A stretch of 64,000 bases of DNA from PALSA-612 sp963776735 (GTDB lineage: Bacteria; Actinomycetota; Thermoleophilia; Gaiellales; Gaiellaceae): contig CAVZNV010000001.1 of NCBI GenBank assembly GCA_963776735.1, forward strand, positions 74,151 to 138,150, in the 5' to 3' direction. Below the pieces are notes generated by a model that worked only from the letters and a program-made list of their open reading frames with translations, was not told the DNA's origin and searched no databases. Made by a program: the position numbers and the translations under genes. This document shows, piece after piece, positions 46,504 to 55,545 of the stretch. How positions within the stretch are numbered: the first letter of the stretch is position 1; every line of letters starts with the position of its first letter.

Positions 46504-47942
46504 TAGTAGCTCGGGGAGAGGAGCTTTCGCCAGACGGCGGTGAGCGAGCCTCCGCGGAACGTGCAGCGGGCGACGGGCGCGCCTTTCTCCTCGTTCGAGA
46601 CCCCATGCGGCATCGTCACGTGCGCGACGATCTGGTACGAACGGCAGAACGTCGCGAGCTGGGCCGGGTCGTAGCCGAGGACGATGCCGCGCGACACGGT
46701 GAGCGGCGGGTGCCAGTAGCGGAACGACATGTGCCCGCTGACGACCGGCGGCAGGTCGTGGCCGAACAACTTGAGCGCGCCGGCCTCGCCGTAGTTCGCT
46801 GCGACGACGACGGGAGCACCGGCTGCGGCCCGCTCGACGGTCGCGACGAGCCCGGGCCAGCCGATCTCGTCCTGGTAGTCGCTTCGGTCCTTGATCACGC
46901 CGTGGTCGATGGCAGTGCGTAGCGGCAGGACCGGTACGACGACCGGCAGGGCGACGAGCGTGGCGACCGTGAACGCGATCGCCGTTCCGCGGAGCCGCGC
47001 GCGGCTGTGTTCGACCCAGCGCTCGAAGTCGAGCGAGCCGGCCGCGATCGCGAAGAATCCGACGGGCGCGGCGTAGTAGGCCTTGCCGTTCAGGGCGAAG
47101 TAGACGGCGATCGTCCCGACGACGGTCAGCGCGAGCGGCCGAAGCTGTCGGTCGCGCCAGAGCGAACGCACGCCGAGCGCGGCGAACGGAACGGCGACGA
47201 GGCCGGTGTTGAGCAGCAGGTTGAGCAGGAACTGCGGGCGGGTCTCGCTCGTCGCGCTCGGCCCGGGATGAACGAACCAGCGAAGGCTGATCCAGTCGTG
47301 CTGCGCCTCCCAGACGAGGTTCGGCACGGCGATCGCGACGGCGAGCGCGACGGCGCCGGCGAGCCCGCGGCGGTCGAAGACGTCTCGCCGGAAGATCGCG
47401 AAGGAGACGAAGAGGACGACCGCGAGCACGCCGATCGTGTACTTCGTCTCCACGCCGACACCGACCGTCAGGCCGATCGCGAGCCAGAGGCGCGGTGACG
47501 GGCGCCTCGCGAGCCGGAGGGCGAGGAACAGCAGCAGGAACGAGAGCAGCTCGTCGAACGAGACCGGCTGGAAGAGCCCGTTCGTCGCCAGCAGCACCGG
47601 CGAGAAGCCGACGCCGACTGCGGCCGCGATCTGGGCCGTCCGCCCGCCGCCGAGCTCCCGCGCGACCGCGGCTGCGAGCACGATCACGCCCGCTCCGGCG
47701 AGGACGGCGAAGAGCCGGAAGCCGGTCAGCGACGTTCCGAAGACGGCGCCGGCGAGGGCGGAGATGAGCCCGGTGACCGGCGGGAAGTCCACGTAGCCGG
47801 CCTGGAGATGCCGTCCCGCAACCCAGTAGTACAGCTCGTCGCGCTGCCAGCCGTAGCGGCTCGCAAACCCGAGCACGAGCGCGCTGCGCGCAGCGACGAC
47901 GATCGCGAGTGGCCACATCGCGAGCCGGGTGCGCGGGCCCAC
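46503..47942 (-). CDS. GT39-family membrane mannosyltransferase-like protein
   Basis: This 479-residue protein starts at GTG 47942. The first loop has the GT39/ArnT signature YGWQRDELYYWVAGRHLQAG with the catalytic Asp-Glu, and FPPVTGLISALAG. About ten membrane helices follow, then a ~120-residue extracytoplasmic C-terminal domain. Enzymes of this family use polyprenyl-phosphate sugars outside the membrane to modify lipids, glycans or proteins. The stop codon is formed at the end of the MITE-like element, so slight C-terminal truncation or extension by the insertion is possible. Confidence 0.85.
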   Translation of the reverse strand: MGPRTRLAMWPLAIVVAARSALVLGFASRYGWQRDELYYWVAGRHLQAGYVDFPPVTGLISALAGAVFGTSLTGFRLFAVLAGAGVIVLAAAVARELGGGRTAQIAAAVGVGFSPVLLATNGLFQPVSFDELLSFLLLFLALRLARRPSPRLWLAIGLTVGVGVETKYTIGVLAVVLFVSFAIFRRDVFDRRGLAGAVALAVAIAVPNLVWEAQHDWISLRWFVHPGPSATSETRPQFLLNLLLNTGLVAVPFAALGVRSLWRDRQLRPLALTVVGTIAVYFALNGKAYYAAPVGFFAIAAGSLDFERWVEHSRARLRGTAIAFTVATLVALPVVVPVLPLRTAIDHGVIKDRSDYQDEIGWPGLVATVERAAAGAPVVVAANYGEAGALKLFGHDLPPVVSGHMSFRYWHPPLTVSRGIVLGYDPAQLATFCRSYQIVAHVTMPHGVSNEEKGAPVARCTFRGGSLTAVWRKLLSPSY

Positions 47943-47948
47943 CGGCCG

Positions 47949-47954
47949 ATCCTA
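47949..47954 (-). promoter_or_regulatory. Putative -10 hexamer (TAGGAT) of the GT39 gene
   Basis: On the minus strand TAGGAT ends exactly 6 nt before GTG 47942. No ribosome site is visible. Confidence 0.4.
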
Positions 47955-48070
47955 CGTCCCGCGCACGTACATGGCCGCCGGTGCGCGCGGAGGCTGCGGC
48001 TCCTCCGGCACGCACCGGCTACCTCTCTCGACGCGCGCCGAAGCGCAAACCCGTCACGGTGGTCGCGGCC

Positions 48071-48076
48071 TAGCAT
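48071..48076 (+). promoter_or_regulatory. Putative -10 hexamer (TAGCAT)
   Basis: TAGCAT ends exactly 6 nt before GTG 48083. The 140-bp gap to the divergent GT39 gene therefore holds outward promoters at both ends. Confidence 0.4.
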
Positions 48077-48082
48077 CCAGTC

Positions 48083-48859
48083 GTGCGCGACTGGTGGCCG
48101 CTCTACCGGACGAGCGTCGAGCTCGGCGCGCGCTACCTCCTGACCCACGGCTACCTGCGGGAGGCCGTGATTCGCGTCGTCGTCCCGCTCGACCCGAGCC
48201 GTTACCTGGAGCTGCCCGAGACGCAGCGTGAGCTCGACCTCAGGCCGGGTCAGCGCGTCCTCGACCTGGCCAGCCCGAAGCTCCTCGCCGTCGTGCTCGC
48301 GCGGAGCGGCGCGTCGGTCGTGTCCGTCGACCAGCTCGAGTCCGAGGTCGACGCGTGGCGAAAGCTCACGGCGGGCGAGCCGCGACTCGAGCTCGAGGTC
48401 GGCGATGGGCGTTCGCTGCGCTTCGAGGACGCGAGCTTCGACGCCGCCTACAGCGTCTCGGTGCTCGAGCACATCCCCGAGCCGGGCGACGAGGAGGCGC
48501 TGCGGGAGCTCGCGCGGGTCACACGTCCGGGCGGACGCGTGGTCGTCACGCTCCCGTACGCGCGCACGTACCGCGAGGACTGGCGAGACGCGCCGGTGTA
48601 TGCCGACCAGGGCAGCGCGGCCGGCCGCCACTTCTTCCAGCGCTGGTACGACGACGCGTGGGTCGAACGGTTCGTCGCCGCCGCGCCTGCGCTCGAGCTG
48701 GTCTCGTCGCAGGTCAGCCGCCTGGAGCCGAACCTGAACGACCTCTACACGCGCACGTTCCCGCTGCTCGTGCCGCTCGGGCCGCTGTTCGGGCTGCTGG
48801 CTCGTCGTCTCGACGGCCCGGCCGGCGACGTGATCCGGCTCACGTTTCGGCGCGGCTAG
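48083..48859 (+). CDS. Class I SAM-dependent methyltransferase
   Basis: This 258-residue protein has VLDLASPKLLAVVLARSGAS as a motif I variant (DLASPK replacing DxGxGxG), VVSVDQLESEVDAW, then SVSVLEHIPEPGDEEALREL and GGRVVVTLPYARTYRED. It is a Methyltransf_11-type fold; the altered glycine-rich loop is odd but seen in some sugar and lipid methyltransferases. It ends near a small TAGACT-driven start of mutS2. The substrate is unknown. Confidence 0.78.
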   Translation: MRDWWPLYRTSVELGARYLLTHGYLREAVIRVVVPLDPSRYLELPETQRELDLRPGQRVLDLASPKLLAVVLARSGASVVSVDQLESEVDAWRKLTAGEPRLELEVGDGRSLRFEDASFDAAYSVSVLEHIPEPGDEEALRELARVTRPGGRVVVTLPYARTYREDWRDAPVYADQGSAAGRHFFQRWYDDAWVERFVAAAPALELVSSQVSRLEPNLNDLYTRTFPLLVPLGPLFGLLARRLDGPAGDVIRLTFRRG

Positions 48860-48864
48860 CTCCC

Positions 48865-48870
48865 TAGACT
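48865..48870 (+). promoter_or_regulatory. Putative -10 hexamer (TAGACT) of mutS2
   Basis: TAGACT ends exactly 6 nt before ATG 48877, so transcription would begin at or next to the A of the start codon. Confidence 0.45.
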
Positions 48871-48876
48871 GGCCGC

Positions 48877-51258
48877 ATGGACGGGCCGTCGCTCGCCGTG
48901 CTCGAATACCCGCCGATCGTCGAGCGGCTTGCCGAGGCAACCGTGACGCCGCAGGGTGAAGCGCTGGCGCGTGCGCTCGTTCCGTCGCCCGAGGTGCGCG
49001 AGGTCGCGACCCGGCAGGCGCGCACCGCGGAGGCGGTCGAGCTGCTCGAAACTGGCACTGCACCGTCGCTCCACGGCGTCCTGGACGTGCGCGCCGAGGC
49101 GGCGCGCGCCGAGCGCGGCGGCTCGCTGACCGCGGCCGAGCTGCGGGCGGTCGCGAACACCGTGTCGGGCGCGCTCGCCGCTCGCGGGACGCTCGCCGAG
49201 CAGCGCGAGTCGGCGCCGCTCCTCGCTGCCGTTGCGGACCGGGTCGAGCCGGGACTGGCAGCGATCGCCGGCGACGTAGACCGGCGCGTCGAGGACGACG
49301 GCTCCGGGCTCCGCGACACCGCCTCGCCGCTGCTCCGGCGGCTGCGGAACGAGTTGCGCGCCGGCCGGCAGCGCGTCGCCGACGAGCTGTCACGTCTCGC
49401 CCGCTCACCCGAGCTGCGCGACCACTTGCAGGAGACGTTCGTCACCGACCGCGGCGGCCGGCCGGTGCTTGCCGTCAAGGCGAGCGCCCGCTCGCAGGTG
49501 CGCGGGATCGTTCACGACGCCTCCAGCTCAGGACAAACGCTGTTCGTCGAGCCTCTCGCCGTCGTCGAGCTCGGCAATCGAATGGCCGAGACGGCGAGCG
49601 CCGAGCGCGAAGAGGTCGAGCGGATCCTCGCCGAGCTCTCCGGACTCGTCGGTGCGCGGGCGGGGGAGCTGGACGTGGCCGTCGAGGCGACTGCGGTGCT
49701 CGACCTGTCGCTCGCCTGCGGGCTGCTCTCCCGCCGCTGGCGCGGCGCTCCTGTCCACGTGGCCGACGAGGTGCGGCTGTTCGGCGCTCGGCACCCACTG
49801 CTCGCCGACGAAACGGCGGTCCCGATCGACCTCGACCTGGACGGCCTGCGCGCCCTCGTCGTCAGCGGCCCGAACACGGGCGGCAAGACCGTGGCCCTGA
49901 AGACGCTTGGGCTGGCTGCCGTGCTCCACCAGGCAGGGCTGCGCCCGCCCGCCGACACCGCCGTGCTGCCCGTCTTCGACGCGGTGCTCGCCGACATCGG
50001 CGACCAGCAGTCGATCCAGATGAGCCTCTCGACCTTCTCCGGACACCTGGGCAACATCGTCCGCATCCTGGCCGCGGCGAGCGACCGGTCGCTCGTGCTG
50101 CTCGACGAGCTCGCCGCGGGCACCGATCCCGCCGAAGGCGCGGCGCTGGCGCAGGCATTGCTGGCGCGGCTCGCTGAGCAGGCCCGCCTCACCGTCGTCA
50201 CCACGCATTTCGCCGAGCTGAAGGAGTGGGCGAGCGCGACCGCCGCCGCCGCGAACGCTGCCACGGCGTACGACGTCGAGACCGACACGCCGCTCTACCG
50301 CGTCGCGCTCGGCCGGCCGGGCACGTCGCACGCGTTTCGGGTGGCCGCGCGGCTCGGGCTCGACCCGGCGGTGGTTGCCGACGCGCGCGAGCGTGTCGTT
50401 CCCGCGCTGCTGCGTGCAGCGGAGCTGCTGGCGGAAGCAGAGCGGGCAGAGCGGTCGGCAAGCGAAGAGCACGCCGCCTCGGAGCAGGCCCGGGCCGACG
50501 CGGAGCGCCTCGTGGCGCAGGCAGAAGAGCGGCGCGCCGACCTCGAAGCCGATATCGAGCGCGTCCGTGCGTCCGCGGACGCGGAGCGCGTGGCTGCCCG
50601 GGCGGAGGCGGAGCAGGAGTTGCGCGAGGCGCGCGCTGCCCTCGAGGCGCTGCGCGAGGACATCAGCGCCGCCCGCCGCCAGGAGCGCGCCCGCGGACGG
50701 GCGCAGACGGCCGCGGCACGCACGGCCGAGCGCCGGCGCGACCGCCGGCTCGGAGCCGCCGCCGAGGAGGCCGGCCGCGTCGACGAACTGCTGCGCGCAC
50801 GGGACGAGCCGCTCCCCCTGCTGGCGCCGATCGCGCCCGGCGATCCGGTCGAGGCGCGCGAGATCGGCGTTCAGGGCGTCGTGGCGGCGATCGAGGGCGA
50901 GGAGGCGGAGGTGCTCGTCCAGGGCGGCGCGCGGGTCCGCCTCCCGGTTGCGCGGCTGCGGCCTTCCGGTCACGCCCCGGCCCCCGAGGAGCCGGAGGTC
51001 AAGGTCGTGGCTGCGGCCCGCGGCGACGTGTCCGACCAGCTCGACGTCCGCGGGATGCGGGCCGACGAGGCCAGGGAGGCAGTGCGCTCCTTCGTCGACG
51101 ACGCGGCGCTGGCCGGACTGAAGGAGCTGGTCATCGTCCACGGAAAGGGCACGGGTGCGCTGAGAACCGCGGTGCGCGCGGAGCTCGACGGGCATCCGCT
51201 CGTCGAGCGTCACGAGCTCGGTTCGGCCGGCGGCTCGACCTCGGTCGTCCTCGGCTGA
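48877..51258 (+). CDS. mutS2: MutS2-family ATPase with C-terminal Smr domain
   Basis: This 793-residue protein has normal MutS2 length. It carries the clamp region, Walker A SGPNTGGKTVALKTLG (residue ~331), the MutS2 segment DIGDQQSIQMSLSTFSGHL, Walker B LLDELAAGTDPAEGAALA (~407) and TTHFAELKEWA. A long Ala/Glu/Arg-rich coiled coil follows (~510-630). The Smr nuclease domain is at the end (LDVRGMRADEA, ~722; IVHGKGTGALRTAVR, ~754). MutS2 proteins act in branched-DNA processing or rescue of collided ribosomes. No sign of disruption. Confidence 0.93.
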   Translation: MDGPSLAVLEYPPIVERLAEATVTPQGEALARALVPSPEVREVATRQARTAEAVELLETGTAPSLHGVLDVRAEAARAERGGSLTAAELRAVANTVSGALAARGTLAEQRESAPLLAAVADRVEPGLAAIAGDVDRRVEDDGSGLRDTASPLLRRLRNELRAGRQRVADELSRLARSPELRDHLQETFVTDRGGRPVLAVKASARSQVRGIVHDASSSGQTLFVEPLAVVELGNRMAETASAEREEVERILAELSGLVGARAGELDVAVEATAVLDLSLACGLLSRRWRGAPVHVADEVRLFGARHPLLADETAVPIDLDLDGLRALVVSGPNTGGKTVALKTLGLAAVLHQAGLRPPADTAVLPVFDAVLADIGDQQSIQMSLSTFSGHLGNIVRILAAASDRSLVLLDELAAGTDPAEGAALAQALLARLAEQARLTVVTTHFAELKEWASATAAAANAATAYDVETDTPLYRVALGRPGTSHAFRVAARLGLDPAVVADARERVVPALLRAAELLAEAERAERSASEEHAASEQARADAERLVAQAEERRADLEADIERVRASADAERVAARAEAEQELREARAALEALREDISAARRQERARGRAQTAAARTAERRRDRRLGAAAEEAGRVDELLRARDEPLPLLAPIAPGDPVEAREIGVQGVVAAIEGEEAEVLVQGGARVRLPVARLRPSGHAPAPEEPEVKVVAAARGDVSDQLDVRGMRADEAREAVRSFVDDAALAGLKELVIVHGKGTGALRTAVRAELDGHPLVERHELGSAGGSTSVVLG

Positions 51259-51299
51259 GGGGTACTTTGGACGCGATACGCCAACCCGGAGGGATCGCC

Positions 51300-51836
51300 A
51301 TGAAGCTCAAGCTTGCACTCGTCCTCGCCGTCGCGGCGGCGCTCGCCGTCTCACTTGGCGTGACCCGGCCGTGGTCGAGCGCGGCGTCGGCCGCAACGAC
51401 CCGCTCGTCCAACTTCCTGCTCCTGCCGCCGGCCGCTCCTGCCGGCCAGATGGTGCTCTACGGCCACATCAAGAAGCTGACGCCCACGGGCGGCCACTAC
51501 CTGCTCGGCTTCGATCCTGCGTGGTTCACGAGCGGCATCACCGCGAGCCGCGCCCACAAGGAGGACACGGGCTCGAGCGAGGTCCCGAACGACAACTACG
51601 TGGTCGAGGAAGGCCACCGCGTCCTCTGGTACATCCTCCCGTCGACCGCGAAGATCACGGTGCTGACGAACCAGGGCACGAAGGGCATCTCGGCGACGCC
51701 GATCTCGGCAGCGGAACTGTCCCGGATCGTCAACGGCGGCCCGCACCGGAAGCTGTTCGAGCCGCTCGCGTCAGGCGTCTGGATCCGCGTCCGCATCGAC
51801 ACCGTCAAGGAGCTCGACCAGCAGTACCAGCCGTAG
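51300..51836 (+). CDS. Secreted protein of unknown function
   Basis: CCCGGAGGG lies ~8 nt before ATG 51300. The 178-residue product has a signal peptide (KLALVLAVAAALAVSLGVTR) and a mature part with NFLLLPPAAPAGQMVLYGHI, a histidine/tryptophan-containing centre (GGHYLLGFDPAWFT) and no cysteines. I recognise no family. It follows mutS2 closely but a functional link is doubtful. Its 3' end overlaps the tail of a truncated sigma-factor gene on the opposite strand. Confidence 0.68.
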   Translation: MKLKLALVLAVAAALAVSLGVTRPWSSAASAATTRSSNFLLLPPAAPAGQMVLYGHIKKLTPTGGHYLLGFDPAWFTSGITASRAHKEDTGSSEVPNDNYVVEEGHRVLWYILPSTAKITVLTNQGTKGISATPISAAELSRIVNGGPHRKLFEPLASGVWIRVRIDTVKELDQQYQP

Positions 51837-52199
51837 ACGGTTCAGCGAGAGATAGTCGCGTTCGGGTGCTGCGCCCGAATGCTCGAGCATCCCGAGCGCA
51901 CGCCACGCCTCGTCCTGGATCCGACCCTTGCGCAGCGACTCGCTCAGCTTGTGGCGTGCGATCGCGAACAGCCACGCACGCGCGGGTTCCGGCCCTGGTT
52001 CGAAGCGAGGCACCGCTGCAAGCGCGGCCGCGAAGGTCTCGGCGGTCAGGTCGAAGGCTTCCTCCGGACCGGGTGTCCGTCGGCGAAAGAAGGCCAGCAC
52101 GGAGGCGAAGTGCCGCTCGTAGAAGACCCCGAACGGCTCGGCGCTCGTACGCGCTGTGAGCAGAAGGTCGGTGTCGGAGCGCTCCTCCTCGTCGTTCAC
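51771..52199 (-). pseudogene. Truncated ECF sigma factor (region 2 only)
   Basis: From ATG 52199 the frame encodes a good sigma region 2 (FGVFYERHFASVLAFFRRRT, EEAFDLTAETFAAALAAVPR, ARAWLFAIARHKLSESLRKG). After residue ~100 (AWRALGM) no region 4 HTH follows. The frame runs into sequence antisense to the secreted-protein gene and stops at 51771. Without region 4 it cannot recognise a -35 element, so it is most likely a 3'-deleted remnant. Confidence 0.65.
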
Positions 52200-52253
52200 G
52201 CCCTCTTGTATGGCAAACCCGGGCCGTTTGTAACGGCCGCGCCGGAGTTGGGC

Positions 52254-53123
52254 CTAGCGTGTCGCGCCGATCAGGGCGCCGCCCGCGACGATCAAGAGCC
52301 CCGAGATCACCGTCCGCCGGCCGATCAGCTCGGCGCGGCCGATGATGATCGCCGCGAAGACGACCGCGAAGATCGACTGCGTCGCGTTCAGCGGGGCGAC
52401 GACGGTCACGCGCCCGTGCGCGAGCGCCTCGACGAGGAACGCGTAGGCGGCGCCGAGCGTCAGGCCGGCCGGGACGAACGGACGTAGCGATGGCCGTAGC
52501 CGCTCGCGCAGCTCGCGCCGACGTACGACGAGGAGGTAGACGAGCAGGGTCAGGCACGCGCCGAGCAACGCGGCGGCCGTGGCGAGCAGCGGCGGCGGGT
52601 GATGGTGCGTCTGGGCGTCGCGGACAAGGTTGTCGCGGACGCCGAACATGACGGCACACGTCAGCGCGACCGCCATGCCGACCGCCTGGAACTCCTTCGG
52701 GCGGCTCCGTTCCGCGACCAGGAAGGCGCCGCCGGCGACGATGATCACCGTCCCGATCACGAGCCCGACCTGCACCGGCTCACCGAGGAAGACGATCGCG
52801 AGCAGGGCCGAGACGAGCGGCGCGACGCCGATCATGATCGCGGCGCGCGAGGGTCCGGCGAGCCGCACGGACTGGATGAAGAGGATCTGCGAGGCCCCGG
52901 GCACGAGCGCCCCGATCAGGACGAACGGCCACAGGTCGGCGGGATGGACCTTGCCGAGGTCGCCGAACGCGGCGGCGAGCACGATGTCGACCGCCAGCGC
53001 GACCGTCCCCATGACGATCGCGCCGACCTCGGGGTCGCCTCCCCGTGCCAGTGCCGAACGAACGGTGACCGCGAGCAGGCCGAAGCCGATTCCGGCCAGC
53101 ACTCCGAAGAGGACGGTGAGCAC
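52254..53123 (-). CDS. EamA/DMT-superfamily transporter
   Basis: This 289-residue protein has ten predicted membrane helices in two homologous five-helix halves. Each half contains the EamA pattern, for example GPSRAAIMIGVAPLVSALLA IVFLGEP and GRVTVVAPLNATQSIFAVVF. The DMT superfamily exports small metabolites or amino acids. It starts at GTG 53123. A divergent MFS transporter begins 37 bp away, so the two may share control. The substrate is unknown. Confidence 0.85.
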   Translation of the reverse strand: MLTVLFGVLAGIGFGLLAVTVRSALARGGDPEVGAIVMGTVALAVDIVLAAAFGDLGKVHPADLWPFVLIGALVPGASQILFIQSVRLAGPSRAAIMIGVAPLVSALLAIVFLGEPVQVGLVIGTVIIVAGGAFLVAERSRPKEFQAVGMAVALTCAVMFGVRDNLVRDAQTHHHPPPLLATAAALLGACLTLLVYLLVVRRRELRERLRPSLRPFVPAGLTLGAAYAFLVEALAHGRVTVVAPLNATQSIFAVVFAAIIIGRAELIGRRTVISGLLIVAGGALIGATR

Positions 53124-53127
53124 GTAC

Positions 53128-53133
53128 TAGGCT
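53128..53133 (+). promoter_or_regulatory. Putative -10 hexamer (TAGGCT) before the MFS leader
   Basis: TAGGCT ends exactly 6 nt before ATG 53140, the start of a seven-codon leader frame. Confidence 0.4.
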
Positions 53134-53139
53134 CCCACG

Positions 53140-53163
53140 ATGCCCGGCTTCCGTGCCGCGTGA
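53140..53163 (+). CDS. Possible seven-residue leader peptide (MPGFRAA)
   Basis: ATG 53140 lies at the leaderless distance from TAGGCT. Its TGA (53161-53163) overlaps the GTG 53160 start of the MFS gene as GTGA. A ribosome starting on the leaderless ATG could terminate and restart on the GTG. It may instead be a chance short frame. Confidence 0.35.
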   Translation: MPGFRAA

Positions 53164-54332
53164 ACGTCCGGCTCGCGGTCGCGGGAGGGTGTGCCGCCGG
53201 GCTCGCGTCCGGCTGGAACATCGCCAACACGGGCGCGGTCGCGTCGCAACTCGGGAAGAGCTACGGCGTCAGCCTCGCTGTGGTCGGCGTCTTCACGACG
53301 TCGCTCTTCGTCACGCACCTGCTGCTGCAGGTGCCCGCGGGGCGGGCGAGCGATCGCCGCGGCGAGCGGCTGGTGTCCCTCCTCGGTCTCGTGCTCATCG
53401 TCGTCTTCAACGCGCTCGCGTTGATCGGGCCGTACGCGGCGCTGGCGATCGTCGCGCGGGCGCTCGTCGGCATCGGAACCGGCCTCGCCTTCGTATCCGG
53501 GAGCGCCTACGTGCGCGTGCAGGGAGGCTCGCCGTTCGCGCAGGGACTCTTCGGCGGCGTCGCGCTCGGCGGCGGCGGGCTGGCGCTGGCCATCGTCCCG
53601 CCGGTGGAGAGCGCGATCGGGTGGCGCGCGCCGTTCGTGACAGCGATCGTCGTCGGCGTCGCCGGGCTCGCGCTGCTCGCGGTCGCTCCGCGCGACGCGC
53701 CGCGCTCTCGCGTCGAACGGCCTGCGCATGCGCCTGCCGGCGTCTTCCGCGACCGGGGGCTCTACCGGCTGGCGGTGCTCTACGCCGCCTCGCTCGGACT
53801 GAGCATCGTGGTCGGCAACTGGGTCGTGACGCTGCTTCACCGGCACGGCGGCCTGTCGAAGAGCACGGCCGGGCTGGTCGGTGCGCTGACGCTCGTGCTC
53901 GGCGTCGTCACGCGGCCGCTCGGCGGCTGGATCCTTCGCGAGCGGCCGCGCTGGATGCGGACCGCAGTTGCCGCGAGCCTCGTCGGCGGCGCGCTCGGGA
54001 CAGTCGCGCTCGCGGTGTCCCGGCCGGTCGGTCTGGCCGTCCTCGGCGCGGCGCTGATCGGCCTCGCCGCCGGGATCCCGTTCGCGCCGTCGTTCACCGG
54101 CGCTGCGCTCGCCCGGCCGGACGTGCCCGCGGCCGCGGTCGGGTTCGTCAACGGCGCTGCGGCGTTCGTCACGCTCATCGGGACGCCGCTGATCGGGCTC
54201 ACGTTCTCGCTTCCCGGAAACGGCCGGCTCGGGTTCGCGGTCATCGCCGCGGCCTGGCTCATCGCCCTCGCCCTGCTCCCGAGCGCCCCGCAGATGGGCG
54301 TCAGACCAGCGAGCGGATCGCGTTCAGGATGA
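53160..54332 (+). CDS. Major facilitator superfamily transporter
   Basis: This 390-residue protein has 12 predicted membrane helices and the MFS signature in loop 2-3 (GRASDRRGERLVSLLG). GSAYVRVQGGSPFAQGLFGG occupies the position of motif C-type glycine-rich helices. The start is GTG 53160; an upstream open stretch antisense to the EamA gene is ignored. The C-terminus overlaps the convergent M20 gene by 32 bases, and the last residues (VRPASGSRSG) look like read-through past an ancestral stop. The substrate is unknown. Confidence 0.85.
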   Translation: MNVRLAVAGGCAAGLASGWNIANTGAVASQLGKSYGVSLAVVGVFTTSLFVTHLLLQVPAGRASDRRGERLVSLLGLVLIVVFNALALIGPYAALAIVARALVGIGTGLAFVSGSAYVRVQGGSPFAQGLFGGVALGGGGLALAIVPPVESAIGWRAPFVTAIVVGVAGLALLAVAPRDAPRSRVERPAHAPAGVFRDRGLYRLAVLYAASLGLSIVVGNWVVTLLHRHGGLSKSTAGLVGALTLVLGVVTRPLGGWILRERPRWMRTAVAASLVGGALGTVALAVSRPVGLAVLGAALIGLAAGIPFAPSFTGAALARPDVPAAAVGFVNGAAAFVTLIGTPLIGLTFSLPGNGRLGFAVIAAAWLIALALLPSAPQMGVRPASGSRSG

Positions 54333-55542
54333 TCTCGGCGGCGAGAGCGGCGTCCGCCGGCTTCGCGTCCTCCAGCGGCGAGTGGCTGATCCCGTCCTTG
54401 CAGGGGACGAAGACCATCGCGCTCGGGACGCGCTCGGCGACGCACATCGTGTCGTGCGCCGCACCGGAGGGCATGAGCAGGAACGGCTCGCCCGTCTCCT
54501 GCGCGGCCGCCTCCAGCGCGCCGACGATACGCGTGTCCATCGGCGTCGGCGCCAGCGTCTGACGCTGCGCGAAGCTCGCCGTCAGGCCGCGCCGGGCGGC
54601 GGCCTGCTCGGCGAACGCGGCGACGTCGCGGGCGACCCCGCGGAAGGTGTCCTCGTCGACGCCGCGCGTGTCGATCGAGAACCGCGCCCGGCCGGGGACG
54701 ACGTTGATCAAGCCGGGCTCGAACTCGATCTCGCCAACGGTGCCGACCGTGCCGCTCCCCGCCGCGCGCGCGAGCCGCTCGAGCTCGAGGATGCACTCGG
54801 CCGCGACGACTCCGGCGTCGAGGCGGAAGTCCATCGGCGTCGCGCCGGCGTGGTCGGCTCGGCCCTCGACCGTGACGTCGGCGTGCACGTAGCCGGCGAT
54901 CGCCGTGACCACGCCGATGCGATTGCCCGTGTCCTGGAGGACGCGCGCCTGCTCGATGTGCATCTCGATCCAGCCGGACAGGTCGTCGAGGACGTGGATC
55001 GACTCGCGCCAGCGCTCGGGCTCGTATCCCGCCTCGGCCGCGTGCTCCCAGAACGGCCGACCGTCGTCGACCGCCCGGAACGTGTCGCGCAGCTCCTCTT
55101 CGGTGACCCGTTGGAGCATGATCCGCGAGCCCAAGAGCATCTGGCCGAAGCCCGAGCCCTCTTCCTCGAGGAACGACAGGAGCTGAATGGGCAAATCGAG
55201 CCCGAGTTCGGCGTTCAGGCGGCAGACCTCGAGCGCGGTGACGACGCCCATCGTCCCGTCGTACTTGCCGCCGTTCCGGTTCGAGTCGCAGTGCGAGCCG
55301 ACGCCGAACACGGGCTCGCCGGGCGGCCGGTTGCGCGCGACCAGCGTGCCCACTGGATCCTCGGTGACGGTGAAGCCGAGCGCCTGGAGTGCGTCGCCGA
55401 AATAGTCGAGCGTCGCGCGGTACTCAGGCGTGTAGGCGTAACGCCGGATCGCCTCGTCGGAGCGGGTGTACGCAGGCCCGGCGAGCGTCTCGATGTCCTG
55501 CTCGATACGCGCCGCGCTTCCATCGCGATCGACCATGGCCAT
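54301..55542 (-). CDS. M20-family amidohydrolase (N-carbamoyl-amino-acid / allantoate hydrolase-like)
   Basis: This 413-residue protein shows the di-metal motifs of the hydantoinase/carbamoylase branch: GVGSHCDSNRNGGKYDGTMG, FLEEEGSGFGQ, EMHIEQARVL, GRADHAGATPMDFR, PSGAAHDTMCVAERVPSAMVF and DGISHSP. Such enzymes hydrolyse N-carbamoyl-L-amino acids, allantoate or ureidoglycolate-type substrates in the cytoplasm. It lies beside an ornithine-cyclodeaminase-family gene (divergent, beyond the TIR gene), so a shared amino-acid or ureide catabolic context is possible. Confidence 0.85.
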   Translation of the reverse strand: MAMVDRDGSAARIEQDIETLAGPAYTRSDEAIRRYAYTPEYRATLDYFGDALQALGFTVTEDPVGTLVARNRPPGEPVFGVGSHCDSNRNGGKYDGTMGVVTALEVCRLNAELGLDLPIQLLSFLEEEGSGFGQMLLGSRIMLQRVTEEELRDTFRAVDDGRPFWEHAAEAGYEPERWRESIHVLDDLSGWIEMHIEQARVLQDTGNRIGVVTAIAGYVHADVTVEGRADHAGATPMDFRLDAGVVAAECILELERLARAAGSGTVGTVGEIEFEPGLINVVPGRARFSIDTRGVDEDTFRGVARDVAAFAEQAAARRGLTASFAQRQTLAPTPMDTRIVGALEAAAQETGEPFLLMPSGAAHDTMCVAERVPSAMVFVPCKDGISHSPLEDAKPADAALAAEIILNAIRSLV

Positions 55543-55545
55543 GTC

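Noticed and set aside
53128..53163. ATG 53140 as the true start of the MFS gene.
   Set aside because: That frame stops after seven codons; the transporter frame begins at GTG 53160.
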